Shown: positions 31,233 to 40,607, counted from the first letter of the stretch. The stretch: 64,000 bases of DNA from Nocardia wallacei (GCF_014466955.1 NZ_AP023396.1:930001-994000); one strand, 5' to 3'. Notes: generated by a model not told the origin, from the letters alone. Made by a program: numbers and translations.

Positions 31233-32023
31233 GCGAAACGACCGCTGTACGAAACGATCTGGCCGCGCTGCCGACACAGAGTCTGGTGGAGACCGGTCGC
31301 CTGCTGCGCCGGTGGTCGCGGCAGCCCGAGGTGATCACCAGCACCCTGGTGTTCCCGATCCTGCTGCTGCTGATGTACGACCTGGTGCTGGACAGGGCGC
31401 TGGGCGCCACCACCGGCGGCGACCCGATCTATGGTTTCGTGCCGATGATCGCCGTGGCCGGGGCCATGTACGGCGCGATGGGCACCGGCCTGTCGCTGTT
31501 CGGGGAGCGGGAAAGCGGTCTGCTGCGGCGATTCTGGGTGCTGCCGATCCATCGCTCGGCCGGGCTGATCGGCCGCCTGCTGGCCGAATGCGGCCGCGCG
31601 GCCGCCGCCACCGTCGTGGTGGTCGTGGTCGGGATGATCCTCGGCCTGCGTTTCGAGCAGGGGTGGGCCGGTGCGCTCGGCGTGCTGGTGGTACCCGTCA
31701 TCGTGATCGCCGGATTCACCCCCGTGGTGATCATGGTCGGGGTGAGCAGCGTCGGCGACAAGGTCGTGCAGCTGTTCGCCATCGTGGTGCTGGTCGGCAT
31801 GTTCTTCAACTCGGGATTCGTACCGGTGCAGAACTATCCCGGCTGGCTGCAGCCGGTGGTGCGGGCGCAACCGATGAGCTGCGCCATCGAGGCGATGCGC
31901 AATTTCATGCTCGGCGGCCCGCTGGTCGTCCCCGTGCTGCAGACACTGGCCTGGGCGCTCGGGTTGATCGTCGTGTTCGGTGCGCTGGCCGTGCGCGGTT
32001 ACCGCAAAGCCGCCGAGAGCTGA
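31229..32023 (+). CDS. ABC-2 type permease, DrrC-like subunit
   Basis: A 264-residue integral membrane protein with about six predicted helices and the ABC-2 motif region FVPVQNYPGWLQPVVRAQPMS, equivalent to that of the preceding subunit, which shows that the two permeases are distant paralogues. It starts four bases inside the previous gene and is the last gene of the exporter operon. The next gene begins 124 bases on behind an unrelated heat-shock type operator. Confidence 0.9.
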   Translation: MSETTAVRNDLAALPTQSLVETGRLLRRWSRQPEVITSTLVFPILLLLMYDLVLDRALGATTGGDPIYGFVPMIAVAGAMYGAMGTGLSLFGERESGLLRRFWVLPIHRSAGLIGRLLAECGRAAAATVVVVVVGMILGLRFEQGWAGALGVLVVPVIVIAGFTPVVIMVGVSSVGDKVVQLFAIVVLVGMFFNSGFVPVQNYPGWLQPVVRAQPMSCAIEAMRNFMLGGPLVVPVLQTLAWALGLIVVFGALAVRGYRKAAES

Positions 32024-32090
32024 TCCGCGCCAACGTCTCCGGGCGAATCCGAGAACAAGATCTTCCCCTGCGGTGCGACAACGGGCTAAA

Positions 32091-32117
32091 TTGGCACTCG
32101 GCGCAAGTGAGTGCTAA
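32091..32117. promoter_or_regulatory. CIRCE operator (HrcA binding site)
   Basis: The arms TTGGCACTC and GAGTGCTAA are separated by nine bases. This is the CIRCE consensus (TTAGCACTC, nine bases, GAGTGCTAA) with a single change in the left arm. It lies 29 bases before the glycosyltransferase start codon. Confidence 0.82.
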
Positions 32118-32146
32118 CCGTTTGTGTGTCTTCCAGGAGAAGGAAC

Positions 32147-33373
32147 ATGACCGTACAGTCCTCGACTCCGCAGCAGCGTATTCGCTATGACCGGACCTCG
32201 GCGCGAATAGCTCCGTTCCAGGCGCCTGCCGCGCCGGAAACCTTTCATATTGCGATGGTGGTTCCGCCCTATTTCGACGTCCCGCCGAAGGCCTACGGTG
32301 GCGTCGAAGCGGTCGTCGCGGACCTGGTCGACGCGCTGATCGAGCGCGGCCACGAGGTCACGCTGTTCGGGGCGGGTGAACCCGGCACCCGGGCCCGGTT
32401 CGTCCCGGTGTGGGACCGGATCCAGGCCGACCGGCTCGGCGACCCGTTCCCGGAGGTGGTGCACGCGTTGAAGGTTCGCCGCGCGCTGGAGGAGGTGATG
32501 GCCCGCGACGGTATCGATCTGGTGCACGACCACACCTTCGCCGGGCCGCTGAGCGCACCCTTCTACGCGGGGCTCGGCCTGCCGACCGTGGTCACCGTGC
32601 ACGGTCCGGTCGACGGTGATCCCTATACGTACTACCGCGAACTCGGCGAGGACGTGTCGCTGGTGGCCATCAGCGATCGCCAGCGCGAACTCGCCCCCGA
32701 CCTGAATTGGGCCGGGCGGGTACACAATGCGCTCCGGGTCGCCGATTGGCCCTTCTGTGCCGACAAGAGCGACTACGCTTTGTTCCTGGGCAGGTTCAGC
32801 GAATGCAAGGCGCCGCACCTGGCGCTGGAGGCGGCGCATGCGGCCGGTATGCCGCTGGTGCTCGCCGGTAAGTGCAACGAACCCGCGGAGAAGGCGTATT
32901 TCGACGAGGCGGTGCGGCCCCTGCTGACCGAACGCGACCACGTCTTCGGTATGGCCGACGCCGCGGCGAAGCGAAAACTGTTGTCCGAAGCCAAGTGCCT
33001 GCTGTTCCCGGTGCAATGGGAGGAGCCGTTCGGGATGGTGATGATCGAGGCGATGGTCTGCGGCACACCCGTGGTCGCGCTGCGCGGCGGCGCGGTCTCG
33101 GAGGTGATCGTGGACGGTGTGACCGGCCGCGTCTGTGACGATCCGGCCGAACTGCCGATCGCGATGCGCGAGGTGCAGGAATACGACCCGGCGGCGTGCC
33201 GGGAGCACGTGCTGGCGAATTTCAGCGCCGACACGCTGGGCCGCGGCTACGAACAGGTGTATCGCCGGGCACTGCGGGCACGGCGCTCGCGGCGGATGGT
33301 CCGGGCGGCGACCAGGATTCACGCGCTGCCCACCACGTCCGCGCCGGGCGCCATGGCGGGTGATCCCGCGTGA
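32147..33373 (+). CDS. GT4-family glycosyltransferase
   Basis: A 408-residue cytosolic GT-B glycosyltransferase. The N-terminal acceptor lobe starts [21 protein letters not shown]; the nucleotide-sugar lobe has LFLGRFSECKAPHLALEAA and the E-x7-E type motif EEPFGMVMIEAM. The substrate cannot be read from sequence. ATG 32147 follows AGGAGAAGGA; an in-frame GTG at 32111 lies inside the operator and is rejected. It overlaps the downstream glucosidase by four bases (GTGA), so both are probably one heat-shock-type transcript acting on a glucan or glycoside. Confidence 0.88.
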   Translation: MTVQSSTPQQRIRYDRTSARIAPFQAPAAPETFHIAMVVPPYFDVPPKAYGGVEAVVADLVDALIERGHEVTLFGAGEPGTRARFVPVWDRIQADRLGDPFPEVVHALKVRRALEEVMARDGIDLVHDHTFAGPLSAPFYAGLGLPTVVTVHGPVDGDPYTYYRELGEDVSLVAISDRQRELAPDLNWAGRVHNALRVADWPFCADKSDYALFLGRFSECKAPHLALEAAHAAGMPLVLAGKCNEPAEKAYFDEAVRPLLTERDHVFGMADAAAKRKLLSEAKCLLFPVQWEEPFGMVMIEAMVCGTPVVALRGGAVSEVIVDGVTGRVCDDPAELPIAMREVQEYDPAACREHVLANFSADTLGRGYEQVYRRALRARRSRRMVRAATRIHALPTTSAPGAMAGDPA

Positions 33374-35481
33374 CCGGTCCCGCTCCGCTGAATTCCGGGG
33401 AGCCGGCACTGCTGGGTGGTGCGGTCACTCTGGTCGAGGGCAGTACGTTCTGTTTGTCCGATCGCGTCGGTGATGTGGAACCCGGTACCGCGCAGGGCCT
33501 GTTCTATCGCGACGCGCGAGTGGTGTCGCGGTGGGAACTGCGGGTGGACGGCCAGCCTCCGGAACCGTTGTCGGTACTGAGCCCCGAGGCGTTCACCGCA
33601 CGGTTCATCGCGCGGCGCCCGCCCCGGTCCGGCGCGGCCGACAGCAGCCTGCTCGTGGTGCGGGAACGACTGGTCGCCGACGGGTTGCGCGAGACGATCA
33701 CCCTGGAGAACCTGGGCCGCGAACCCACCGCGGTCACCCTCGAGCTGTTCGCCGACGCCGATTTCGTCGACCTGTTCGCGGTGAAGGAGGGCCGCGACGG
33801 GCACGGGCGGGCCGAGGTCATGGTCACCGAGAACGAACTGCTGTTCAACGATCGCTCGGATCGCTCTCGCGGCCTGGCGATCTCGTCGTCGGAACCGCCC
33901 GCCGTATTGCCCGGTTCGCTGTCGTGGCGGGTGGTGGTGCCCGCCGGTGGGCGCTGGCAGACCGAGATCCTGGCCCAGCCGACCCTGGCCAATCAGCGCG
34001 TGCAGCTGCCGCTGCGGCCCGGCGAGCACTACGAGACCAGCGAACCCGGCCGCAAGATCGAGGCGTGGCGTGACACCGCGACCAAGCTCACCACCGGTGA
34101 CCCGCTGCTCACCGCCGTATTGCAGCGCACCGAAAGCGATCTGGGCGCGTTGCAGATCCACGACGAGACCCGCGAGGGCCGTACGTTCGTCGCCGCCGGG
34201 GCGCCCTGGTTCATGACCCTGTTCGGGCGTGACAGCCTGCTCACGGCGTGGATGGCGCTGCCGCTGGATGTCGGCCTGGCGCTGGGCACCATGCAGCAGC
34301 TGGCCGAGATGCAGGGCCAGCGGGTGGACGCGCTCACCGAGGAGGAGCCGGGCCGGATCATGCACGAGATCCGGCGCGGGCCCTCCGGTGGCCTCGCGCT
34401 CGGCGGCGAGACCTATTACGGAACCGTCGACGCCACACCGCTTTTCGTCATGCTGCTGGCCGAAGCGCGGCGGTGGGGAGCCTCGCCCGAGGCCGTGCAG
34501 GCGCTGCTGCCGGCCGCCGACGCCGCGCTGGACTGGATCACCCATTTCGGCGACCGCGACGGCGACGGCTTCGTGGAATACCAGCGCGCCACCGACCGCG
34601 GCCTGGCCAACCAGGGCTGGAAGGACAGCTTCGACGGGATCAACGACGCCGCCGGGCATCTCGCCGAGACCCCGATCGCGCTGTGCGAGGTGCAGAGCTA
34701 CGTGTACGCGGCGTACCTGGCGCGCGCGGAGCTGGCCGAGGAGTTCGGTGATCAGGCCGTCGCCACCCGGATGCGCGAGCACGCCGCCCGGCTGCGCACC
34801 AAGTTCGGCGAGGCGTTCTGGTTGCCCGAAAAGGGCTGGTTCGCGGTGGCGTTGGACGGCCGCAAGCGCCGCGTCGACGCGCTCACCAGCAATGCCGGGC
34901 ACTGCCTCTGGTCGGGCATCGCCACCGACGAGCAGGCCGCCCAGCTGATCCAGCGGCTGTCGACGCCGGCGATGGATACCGGATTCGGTTTGCGCACACT
35001 GGCTTCGGATATGGGCGCGTTCAATCCGATGAGCTACCACAATGGTTCGGTATGGCCGCACGACACGGCCATCGCGGTGGCCGGGCTGCTGCGCTACCGG
35101 CACATTCCGGGCGCGATCGAGCTGGCCACCCGGCTGGCCGACGGCCTGCTGGACGCCGCGGCGGCCTTCGGCGGCCGATTGCCCGAATTGTTCTGTGGTT
35201 TCCCGCGTTCCAGATTCTCGGTGCCCGTGCCGTACCCGACGTCGTGTTCCCCGCAGGCATGGGCGAGTGCCGCACCGCTGCTGCTGGTGCGCTCGTTCCT
35301 CGGCCTCGAGCCGGATGTCCCGCGCCGCACGCTGACCGTGCTACCGCACCTACCGGCCCGATGGGGCCGCGTCGAACTCACCGATCTGCGGCTGGGCGGC
35401 TCGGTCATCGATCTGGCCGTGGACGGCGACCACATCACGGCGTCCAACCTGCCCGACGATTGGCGGCTGATCACGCACTGA
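33370..35481 (+). CDS. Amylo-alpha-1,6-glucosidase / glycogen-debranching-like protein
   Basis: A 703-residue protein with an N-terminal GDE-N-bis beta domain (GAVTLVEGSTFCLSDRVGDVEPGTAQGLFYRDARVVSRW) and an (alpha/alpha)6 glycosidase domain (PWFMTLFGRDSLLTAWMALP, YYGTVDATPLFVMLLAEA, NQGWKDSFDGIND, SVWPHDTAIAVAGLLRY). Family members hydrolyse alpha-1,6 or related glucosidic linkages; the true substrate is unknown. No signal peptide is seen. It begins with GTG overlapping the glycosyltransferase stop, and a hairpin terminator begins at its own stop codon. Confidence 0.87.
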   Translation: MTGPAPLNSGEPALLGGAVTLVEGSTFCLSDRVGDVEPGTAQGLFYRDARVVSRWELRVDGQPPEPLSVLSPEAFTARFIARRPPRSGAADSSLLVVRERLVADGLRETITLENLGREPTAVTLELFADADFVDLFAVKEGRDGHGRAEVMVTENELLFNDRSDRSRGLAISSSEPPAVLPGSLSWRVVVPAGGRWQTEILAQPTLANQRVQLPLRPGEHYETSEPGRKIEAWRDTATKLTTGDPLLTAVLQRTESDLGALQIHDETREGRTFVAAGAPWFMTLFGRDSLLTAWMALPLDVGLALGTMQQLAEMQGQRVDALTEEEPGRIMHEIRRGPSGGLALGGETYYGTVDATPLFVMLLAEARRWGASPEAVQALLPAADAALDWITHFGDRDGDGFVEYQRATDRGLANQGWKDSFDGINDAAGHLAETPIALCEVQSYVYAAYLARAELAEEFGDQAVATRMREHAARLRTKFGEAFWLPEKGWFAVALDGRKRRVDALTSNAGHCLWSGIATDEQAAQLIQRLSTPAMDTGFGLRTLASDMGAFNPMSYHNGSVWPHDTAIAVAGLLRYRHIPGAIELATRLADGLLDAAAAFGGRLPELFCGFPRSRFSVPVPYPTSCSPQAWASAAPLLLVRSFLGLEPDVPRRTLTVLPHLPARWGRVELTDLRLGGSVIDLAVDGDHITASNLPDDWRLITH

Positions 35482-35504
35482 ACCGGGCGCTCTCGCACCC
35501 GGTT
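35481..35504. terminator. Hairpin terminator between convergent genes
   Basis: AACCGGG (35481-35487) and CCCGGTT (35498-35504) form a perfect seven-pair stem with a ten-base loop between the convergent glucosidase and AIM24 genes. There is no T-tract, as is common in high-GC actinobacteria. Confidence 0.6.
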
Positions 35505-35529
35505 CGCGCGGCGAACTCGTGCGGTGCGG

Positions 35530-36198
35530 TCAGTGGCTGTGCGGGGGCACCGTCGGCCCCTCACTGGCCTGGACCAGGACGAAACCCTGGCCGCGGAAGG
35601 CCAGTTGCATGGCCTCGCCGCTGCCGCGGCCGATGAGGGCGCCGGCCTTGAAGGTGCGGTTGACGCCGACCTGCAGGCTGGTGCTCCAGGCGACGGCGGA
35701 CTGGCCGTCGGCGAAGGTGGGGGCGCGGCTCGCGTCCAGCATCACGGGTGCGCCGTGCGTGGTGACTGCCACCCAGCCGGTGCCCTGCAGGGTGGTGTTG
35801 AACAGGCCGCCCGCGGCGATGCCCGCGCCCTGCACCCGCTGAATGTTCGAGGTCAGACTGGGGTCGTAGGCCAGCACATTGGATCCGTTGACGGTGATGC
35901 CCTCGTTCTCCAGGAAGAACAGCTGCACATCGGCGGCATCGTCGGCCAGGAACAACGCCCCCTGCCCCTTCACCCGCATGAGCTGCACGCCCTCACCGGT
36001 GACGGCCTTCTTGATGAACTTCCCGATCCCCCCGGCGCCTTCGTAGTCGAAGTCCATCTGTCCCTGGAAGGCCACCATGGACCCCTGCTTGGCGAGCACG
36101 TCACCATTGAGCTGCACCCGCAGCATCTTCGAATTCTGCAGGGCGAAGTGACCGGGAAGCTGCCCCTGGTCCAGATTGCCGAAAAACGAACTACGCAT
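35530..36198 (-). CDS. AIM24 family protein
   Basis: A 222-residue beta-rich protein of the AIM24/TerB-associated family (MLRVQLNGDVLAKQGSMVAFQG, GEGVQLMRVKGQGALFLAD, ANLQLFFLENEGITVNGSNVLAYDPSL-type segments). No signal peptide or membrane helix is present. The biochemical role of bacterial AIM24 proteins is not established. The start at 36198 was chosen because GGGAGG precedes it; an earlier in-frame ATG at 36255 adds an unlike N-terminus. It stands alone between a convergent glucosidase and the M13 peptidases on the same strand. Confidence 0.85.
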   Translation of the reverse strand: MRSSFFGNLDQGQLPGHFALQNSKMLRVQLNGDVLAKQGSMVAFQGQMDFDYEGAGGIGKFIKKAVTGEGVQLMRVKGQGALFLADDAADVQLFFLENEGITVNGSNVLAYDPSLTSNIQRVQGAGIAAGGLFNTTLQGTGWVAVTTHGAPVMLDASRAPTFADGQSAVAWSTSLQVGVNRTFKAGALIGRGSGEAMQLAFRGQGFVLVQASEGPTVPPHSH

Positions 36199-36273
36199 GA
36201 CCGAGCGGCCTCCCGTGTCTCTAAATCCCGCTGGACCCGCAGTATATCCGCGCACGCCGGACGGGGGCGGCGC

Positions 36274-38307
36274 CTACAGCGTCACCCGCTGCTCGGGCGG
36301 CAGGAACAACTTGTCACCCTCGCGCACCCCGAAGGTGTCGTAGAACTCCTGCAGGTTGCGCACCACCTGATTGCAGCGGAACTCGTTGGGGGAGTGCGTG
36401 TCGGTGAGCCGTTCGGCGGTGAGTTCCTTGGTCTGCTTGCCGCGCCAGCTACGCGCCCAGGACACGAACATGGCGCGGTAGTCGGGCTCGACGACCTCGC
36501 GCTGCGCCGCGATCCGGTAGGCCGCCAGGGCGATCTGCAGGCCGCGCAGGTCGGCGAGATTCTCGCCGAGGGTCAGCTCGCCGTCGACGTGCTGCTCCGG
36601 TGCGAGGCCCTCGGGAACCAGCGCGTTGAACTGCTCCACCAGCTGTTTCGACTTGGCGTCGAATGCCGCCCGATCCGCCCCGCTCCACCAGTTGCGCAGG
36701 TTGCCGTCGGCGTCGTACTTGGAGCCTTGGTCGTCGAAGCCGTGGCCGATCTCGTGACCGATGGTGGCGCCGACCGCGCCGAAGTTGACCGCGAGCTGGG
36801 CGTCCTTGTCGAAGAACGGCGGCTGCAGGAAGGCGGCGGGGAAGGTGATCTCGTTGTTCGGCGGGGAGTAGAAAGCGTTGACGGTCTGCGGTGTGCTGTT
36901 CCACTCGGACTTGTCGACCGGCTTGCCGAGGTAGCCGAACATCCGCGCGGCCTCGAAAACCGCTATGGCACGCAGGGATTCGATCAGTTTGCCGCGCGTG
37001 ATCCGCAGGCCCGAATAGTCGGTCCACTTGTCCGGGTAACCGAGCTTGGCGGTCATCTTGTCGAGCTTCACCAGTGCCGCGTCGCGGGTGGCGGGCGTCA
37101 TCCAGGCGGAGTTGCGGAAGTCCTCGCGGTAGGCCGCCATCAGATCGTCGACCATCTTCCTGACCGTGTCCTTCGCCTCCGGCGGGAAGTACTTGGCCAC
37201 ATAGAGTTTGCCGAGCTGCTCACCGAGTTGCTCGTCGACGGTGGAGACCCCGTACTTCCAGCCCTCCGGCCGTTCCTTCTGCCCGGCCATCACCGTGCCG
37301 AAGAAATGGAAGTTGGCGTCGTTGATCGCCTTCGGCAGATATTTGGCGAACGCCCGAATCAGGCTGAGCTTCAGGTACTCCCGCCAGACCGCGATATCGG
37401 TCTCCGCCCAGATCTGCCCCGCCGCGGTGATATACGACGGCTGACCCACCACCACCTCGCCGAACAGATCCCGGGACCGGTCGGTGTTTCCGGCCAGCCA
37501 GGGGTCCCAGTCGAAACCCTTACCGAGGTCGGTCAATTGGGCCCAGGTCATCCGGTTGTAGGTGGCGTTGGCGTCTCGGACACGGACGTTGTTCCAGTGG
37601 TTCGAGGCGATCCGGGTCTCCAGGTCGAACATCCGCTGCGCTGTGCCGGCGGGATCGGAAAGCCCTGCGCCGGAAGCGATCTGCTCCAGATAGGCGCGGT
37701 AGGCGGCGCGGATCTCGGCGTGCTCCGGCTTGCGGTAGTACTCCTCGCCGAGCCCGATGCCGGACTGGGCGACCGACGCCACGTAGCTGTCGGTCTTCTT
37801 CCGGTCGACGCCCACCCCCAGCCCGATCAGCCCGCCCAGCGGCAGCACGCCCATCACGTGGGCGAGGTCGGCTTTCGTAGCGGCGCGGTCGATCCGGTCG
37901 AACAGGTCCTGGAGCGGAGTGATGCCCAGCCGCTCGACGGTGTCCAGATCGACGCGCGCGTCGTACAGGTCGCGGATGTGCTGGGCCTCGGTGCCCGGCT
38001 CCGGATCCTTGATGCCGTCGATGATCTCGCGCAGCTGGTTCTGGGTGCGCTCGAAAGCCTCGCTGCCCGAGCCGTATCCGGCCTTGTCCGGCGGCAGCTG
38101 GTACTCGCGCAGCCACTTCCCGTTGACGTAGCGGTACAGATCGTCCTGCGGGCGCACCGCCTCGTCGACACCGGACAGATCGGGGCCGTTGAGTCGTTTC
38201 GGCGCCGCGTCGTTCGAGCAGCTCGCCAGCGCGGCGGCCGCGGGCGCGAGCCCCAGGGCGATCAGAAATGCGCGACGCTGCAGGCGCACCGGACCCGACG
38301 ATGTCAC
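36274..38307 (-). CDS. M13 family zinc metallopeptidase, lipoprotein (downstream copy)
   Basis: A neprilysin/PepO-type endopeptidase of about 677 residues. It has an N-terminal RRAFLIALG segment and lipobox LASC, so export and lipid anchoring at the cell surface are likely. The catalytic region holds GHEIGHGFDDQG (HExxH) and GENLADLRG (third zinc ligand and ExxxD), followed by the family C-terminus EFRCNQVVRNLQEFYDTFGV. GTG 38307 was chosen by comparison with the neighbouring paralogue; GTG 38319 is an in-frame alternative. It follows the paralogue by about 100 bases on the same strand. Substrates are small secreted peptides in characterised family members. Confidence 0.88.
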   Translation of the reverse strand: MTSSGPVRLQRRAFLIALGLAPAAAALASCSNDAAPKRLNGPDLSGVDEAVRPQDDLYRYVNGKWLREYQLPPDKAGYGSGSEAFERTQNQLREIIDGIKDPEPGTEAQHIRDLYDARVDLDTVERLGITPLQDLFDRIDRAATKADLAHVMGVLPLGGLIGLGVGVDRKKTDSYVASVAQSGIGLGEEYYRKPEHAEIRAAYRAYLEQIASGAGLSDPAGTAQRMFDLETRIASNHWNNVRVRDANATYNRMTWAQLTDLGKGFDWDPWLAGNTDRSRDLFGEVVVGQPSYITAAGQIWAETDIAVWREYLKLSLIRAFAKYLPKAINDANFHFFGTVMAGQKERPEGWKYGVSTVDEQLGEQLGKLYVAKYFPPEAKDTVRKMVDDLMAAYREDFRNSAWMTPATRDAALVKLDKMTAKLGYPDKWTDYSGLRITRGKLIESLRAIAVFEAARMFGYLGKPVDKSEWNSTPQTVNAFYSPPNNEITFPAAFLQPPFFDKDAQLAVNFGAVGATIGHEIGHGFDDQGSKYDADGNLRNWWSGADRAAFDAKSKQLVEQFNALVPEGLAPEQHVDGELTLGENLADLRGLQIALAAYRIAAQREVVEPDYRAMFVSWARSWRGKQTKELTAERLTDTHSPNEFRCNQVVRNLQEFYDTFGVREGDKLFLPPEQRVTL

Positions 38308-38409
38308 CAGAAACCCCACTCCCCGGGGTGTCGCCCCCGTGCTCGTAGCCGACTTGCTGGCATGAGGCTACCGGCACCGACGCGCCGGGGCGGGCCGAGC
38401 GGTTTCCGG

Positions 38410-40455
38410 CTACAGCGTGACGCGCTGATCCTGGGGCAGATACAGCTTGTCGGTGTCGGTGACGCCGTAGGTGGCGTAGAACTCGGGCAGGTTGCGGACT
38501 ACCTGGTTGCAGCGAAACTCCGCGGGGGAGTGCGGGTCGGTCGCGATCTGGCTCTCGGTGGATTCCGGGGTCTGCTTACCGCGCCAGGTCCGTCCCCAGG
38601 ACTCGAACATCTGGCGGTAGTCGGGGTTGTCGACGCCGTCGCGGCGCTGGGCGATCCGGTAGGCGGCCAGCGAGATCTCCAGGCCACGCAGGTCGGCCAG
38701 GTTCTCGCCGACCGTGAGTTCGCCGTTGACGTGCTGTTCCGGCGGCAGTCCCGTCGGCACCAGCGCGTTGTACTGTGCGATCAGCTGTTTCGTCTTGGCG
38801 TCGAAGGCCGCTTTGTCCGCCGGCGTCCACCAGTCCTTCAGGTTGCCGTCGCCGTCGTACTTGGAGCCCTGATCGTCGAAGCCGTGCCCGATCTCGTGGC
38901 CGATCACCGCCCCGCCCGCACCGAAGTTGACCGCGGGAAGGGCGTCCTTGTCGAAGAACGGCGGCTGCAGGAACGCGGCCGGGAAGACGATCTCGTTGCC
39001 GCTGGGGTTGTAGTAGGCGTTGACCGTCTGCGGCGGCATGATCCACTCGGACTTGTCGACCGGGGTGCCGAGTTTGCCGAACATCCGGGCGGACTCGAAC
39101 GCGGTGACCGCGCGCAGCGATTCGACCAGCTTGCCGCGCGTGATGGTGAGTTTCGAGTAGTCCCGCCACTTGTCGGGGTAGCCGATCTTGGCGTTGATCT
39201 TGCCGAGTTTCGTGAGGGCGGCTTCCCGGGTGGGTGGTGACATCCAGCCGGAATTGCGGAAGTTCTCCTGATAGGCGGCCATCAGATCGGCCACCATCTG
39301 GTTGGCGCGGTCCTTCGCCTCCGGCGGGAAATACTTTGCGACATACAGCTTTCCGAGCTGTTCGCCGATGTTCCGGTTGACCAGTTCCACCGCCGAGCGC
39401 CACCGCTCCGGCCGCTGCTGCAGGCCCTGCATGGTCTTGCCGAAGAAGTCGAAGTTGGCGTCGGAGATGTCCTGCTTCAGATACGGCGCGTATTCGCGCA
39501 CCAGCGCCAGCTTCAGATAGTCGCGCCAGGTGGCGAGATCGACCTGGTCCCACAGCTTTCCGGCTTCGGTGACGAACGACGGCTCGGCGACGACGAGGCG
39601 GCCGAACAGTTCCCGGGGCCGGTCGGTGTTACCGGCCAGCCACGCGTCCCAGGCGAAACCCGGTGCGAGCGCGACCAATTCGGCCCAGGTGCGCAGGTTG
39701 TAGGTGGCGGCGGCGTCGCGGGTGCGGACGTTGTCCCAGAACCCGGCGGCGATCCGGGTCTCCAGGTCGACCACGCGCTGGGCCATGGCCGCCGGGTCGG
39801 GGAAGCCCGCGCCGGTGGCGAGGCGCTTCATGTACTCGCGGTAGGCGGCGAACTTCTGGGCGTACTCGGGCTTGCGGTAGTACTGCTCGCCCAGCCCGAG
39901 GCCCGCCTGGCTCACCATGGGCAGGTAGGCGTTGGAGTTCATCGGGTCCGCGTCCACGCCCAGGCCGATCAGCCCCACGCCCGGCAGCGCGCCCATCACC
40001 TTCGCCAGCGCGGTCTTGTCGGCGGCCCCGTCGATGTGCCCGAACAGGTCCCGCAGCGGGGTCATGCCGAGCCGCTCGATCTCGTCCTGGTTCAGGTGGG
40101 CGTCGTAGAGGTCGCGGATCTGCTGGTCCGCGCTGCCCGGCCGCGGGTCGCGGATGCCCTCGATGATCTCGCGCAGCTCGCCCTCCACCCGATCGCGCAC
40201 CTCGTCGAAGGTCCCGAAAGAGGTCTTGTCCGGCGGCAACCGGTACTCGCGCAGCCACTTCCCGTTGATGTGACGGAACAGGTCGTCCTGCGGGCGGACC
40301 GCCGGGTCCACACCGGACAGGTCCGGTCCGGCCAGCGGTTTTGCGGCCGCGGAATCGGAATTGCAGGAGGCCAGCACCGCGGCGGCGGGCACGAGTCCCA
40401 GAGCCGTCAGGAAGGTGCGGCGGGCGAGGGCGGTCGGACGCTCGGGCGCGGTCAC
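38410..40455 (-). CDS. M13 family zinc metallopeptidase, lipoprotein (upstream copy)
   Basis: A 681-residue paralogue of the adjacent peptidase. It shares the twin-arginine-like leader (ARRTFLTALG), lipobox LASC, the LSGVDxAVRPQDDLxRxxNGKWLREYxLPPDK segment, GHEIGHGFDDQG and GENLADLRG. GTG 40455 is preceded by GGAGGAG five bases upstream; in-frame starts further up have no such site and give an unlike N-terminus. The two copies are probably a tandem duplication. The upstream region is divergent from the rplN promoter. Confidence 0.88.
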   Translation of the reverse strand: MTAPERPTALARRTFLTALGLVPAAAVLASCNSDSAAAKPLAGPDLSGVDPAVRPQDDLFRHINGKWLREYRLPPDKTSFGTFDEVRDRVEGELREIIEGIRDPRPGSADQQIRDLYDAHLNQDEIERLGMTPLRDLFGHIDGAADKTALAKVMGALPGVGLIGLGVDADPMNSNAYLPMVSQAGLGLGEQYYRKPEYAQKFAAYREYMKRLATGAGFPDPAAMAQRVVDLETRIAAGFWDNVRTRDAAATYNLRTWAELVALAPGFAWDAWLAGNTDRPRELFGRLVVAEPSFVTEAGKLWDQVDLATWRDYLKLALVREYAPYLKQDISDANFDFFGKTMQGLQQRPERWRSAVELVNRNIGEQLGKLYVAKYFPPEAKDRANQMVADLMAAYQENFRNSGWMSPPTREAALTKLGKINAKIGYPDKWRDYSKLTITRGKLVESLRAVTAFESARMFGKLGTPVDKSEWIMPPQTVNAYYNPSGNEIVFPAAFLQPPFFDKDALPAVNFGAGGAVIGHEIGHGFDDQGSKYDGDGNLKDWWTPADKAAFDAKTKQLIAQYNALVPTGLPPEQHVNGELTVGENLADLRGLEISLAAYRIAQRRDGVDNPDYRQMFESWGRTWRGKQTPESTESQIATDPHSPAEFRCNQVVRNLPEFYATYGVTDTDKLYLPQDQRVTL

Positions 40456-40549
40456 TCGGTCTCCTCCACGGATGTCGTGCGCTTGCTCGGACGTAGCCCG
40501 GGCGACGTTAGTAGAGCGGGCTGAGGAAATGCTGAACCCACGCCCCGGT

Positions 40550-40607
40550 TTGGGTGCCACCTGCGGCTTCGTTACACTGGTCGGGTTGCCTGCGGGACGA
40601 CTGTGCC
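40550..40607 (+). promoter_or_regulatory. rplN operon promoter and conserved leader segment
   Basis: TTGGGT (40550-40555) and TACACT (40573-40578) are spaced by 17 bases. From the -10 hexamer onward, 26 of 35 positions (40573-40607) match the segment before rpsH (44850-44884), including GGTTGCCTG and CTGTGCC. About 140 untranslated bases follow before rplN, enough for a structured leader; GGTTGCC (40584-40590) can pair with GGCAACC near 40680. Confidence 0.55.

Noticed and set aside
32111..32146. Earlier GTG start for the glycosyltransferase
   Set aside because: It lies inside the CIRCE right arm and lacks a ribosome-binding site; ATG 32147 has AGGAGAAGGA.
35524..39240. Open frame of 1238 codons antisense to AIM24 and both M13 genes
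   Set aside because: It crosses three well supported genes and shows no family motif.
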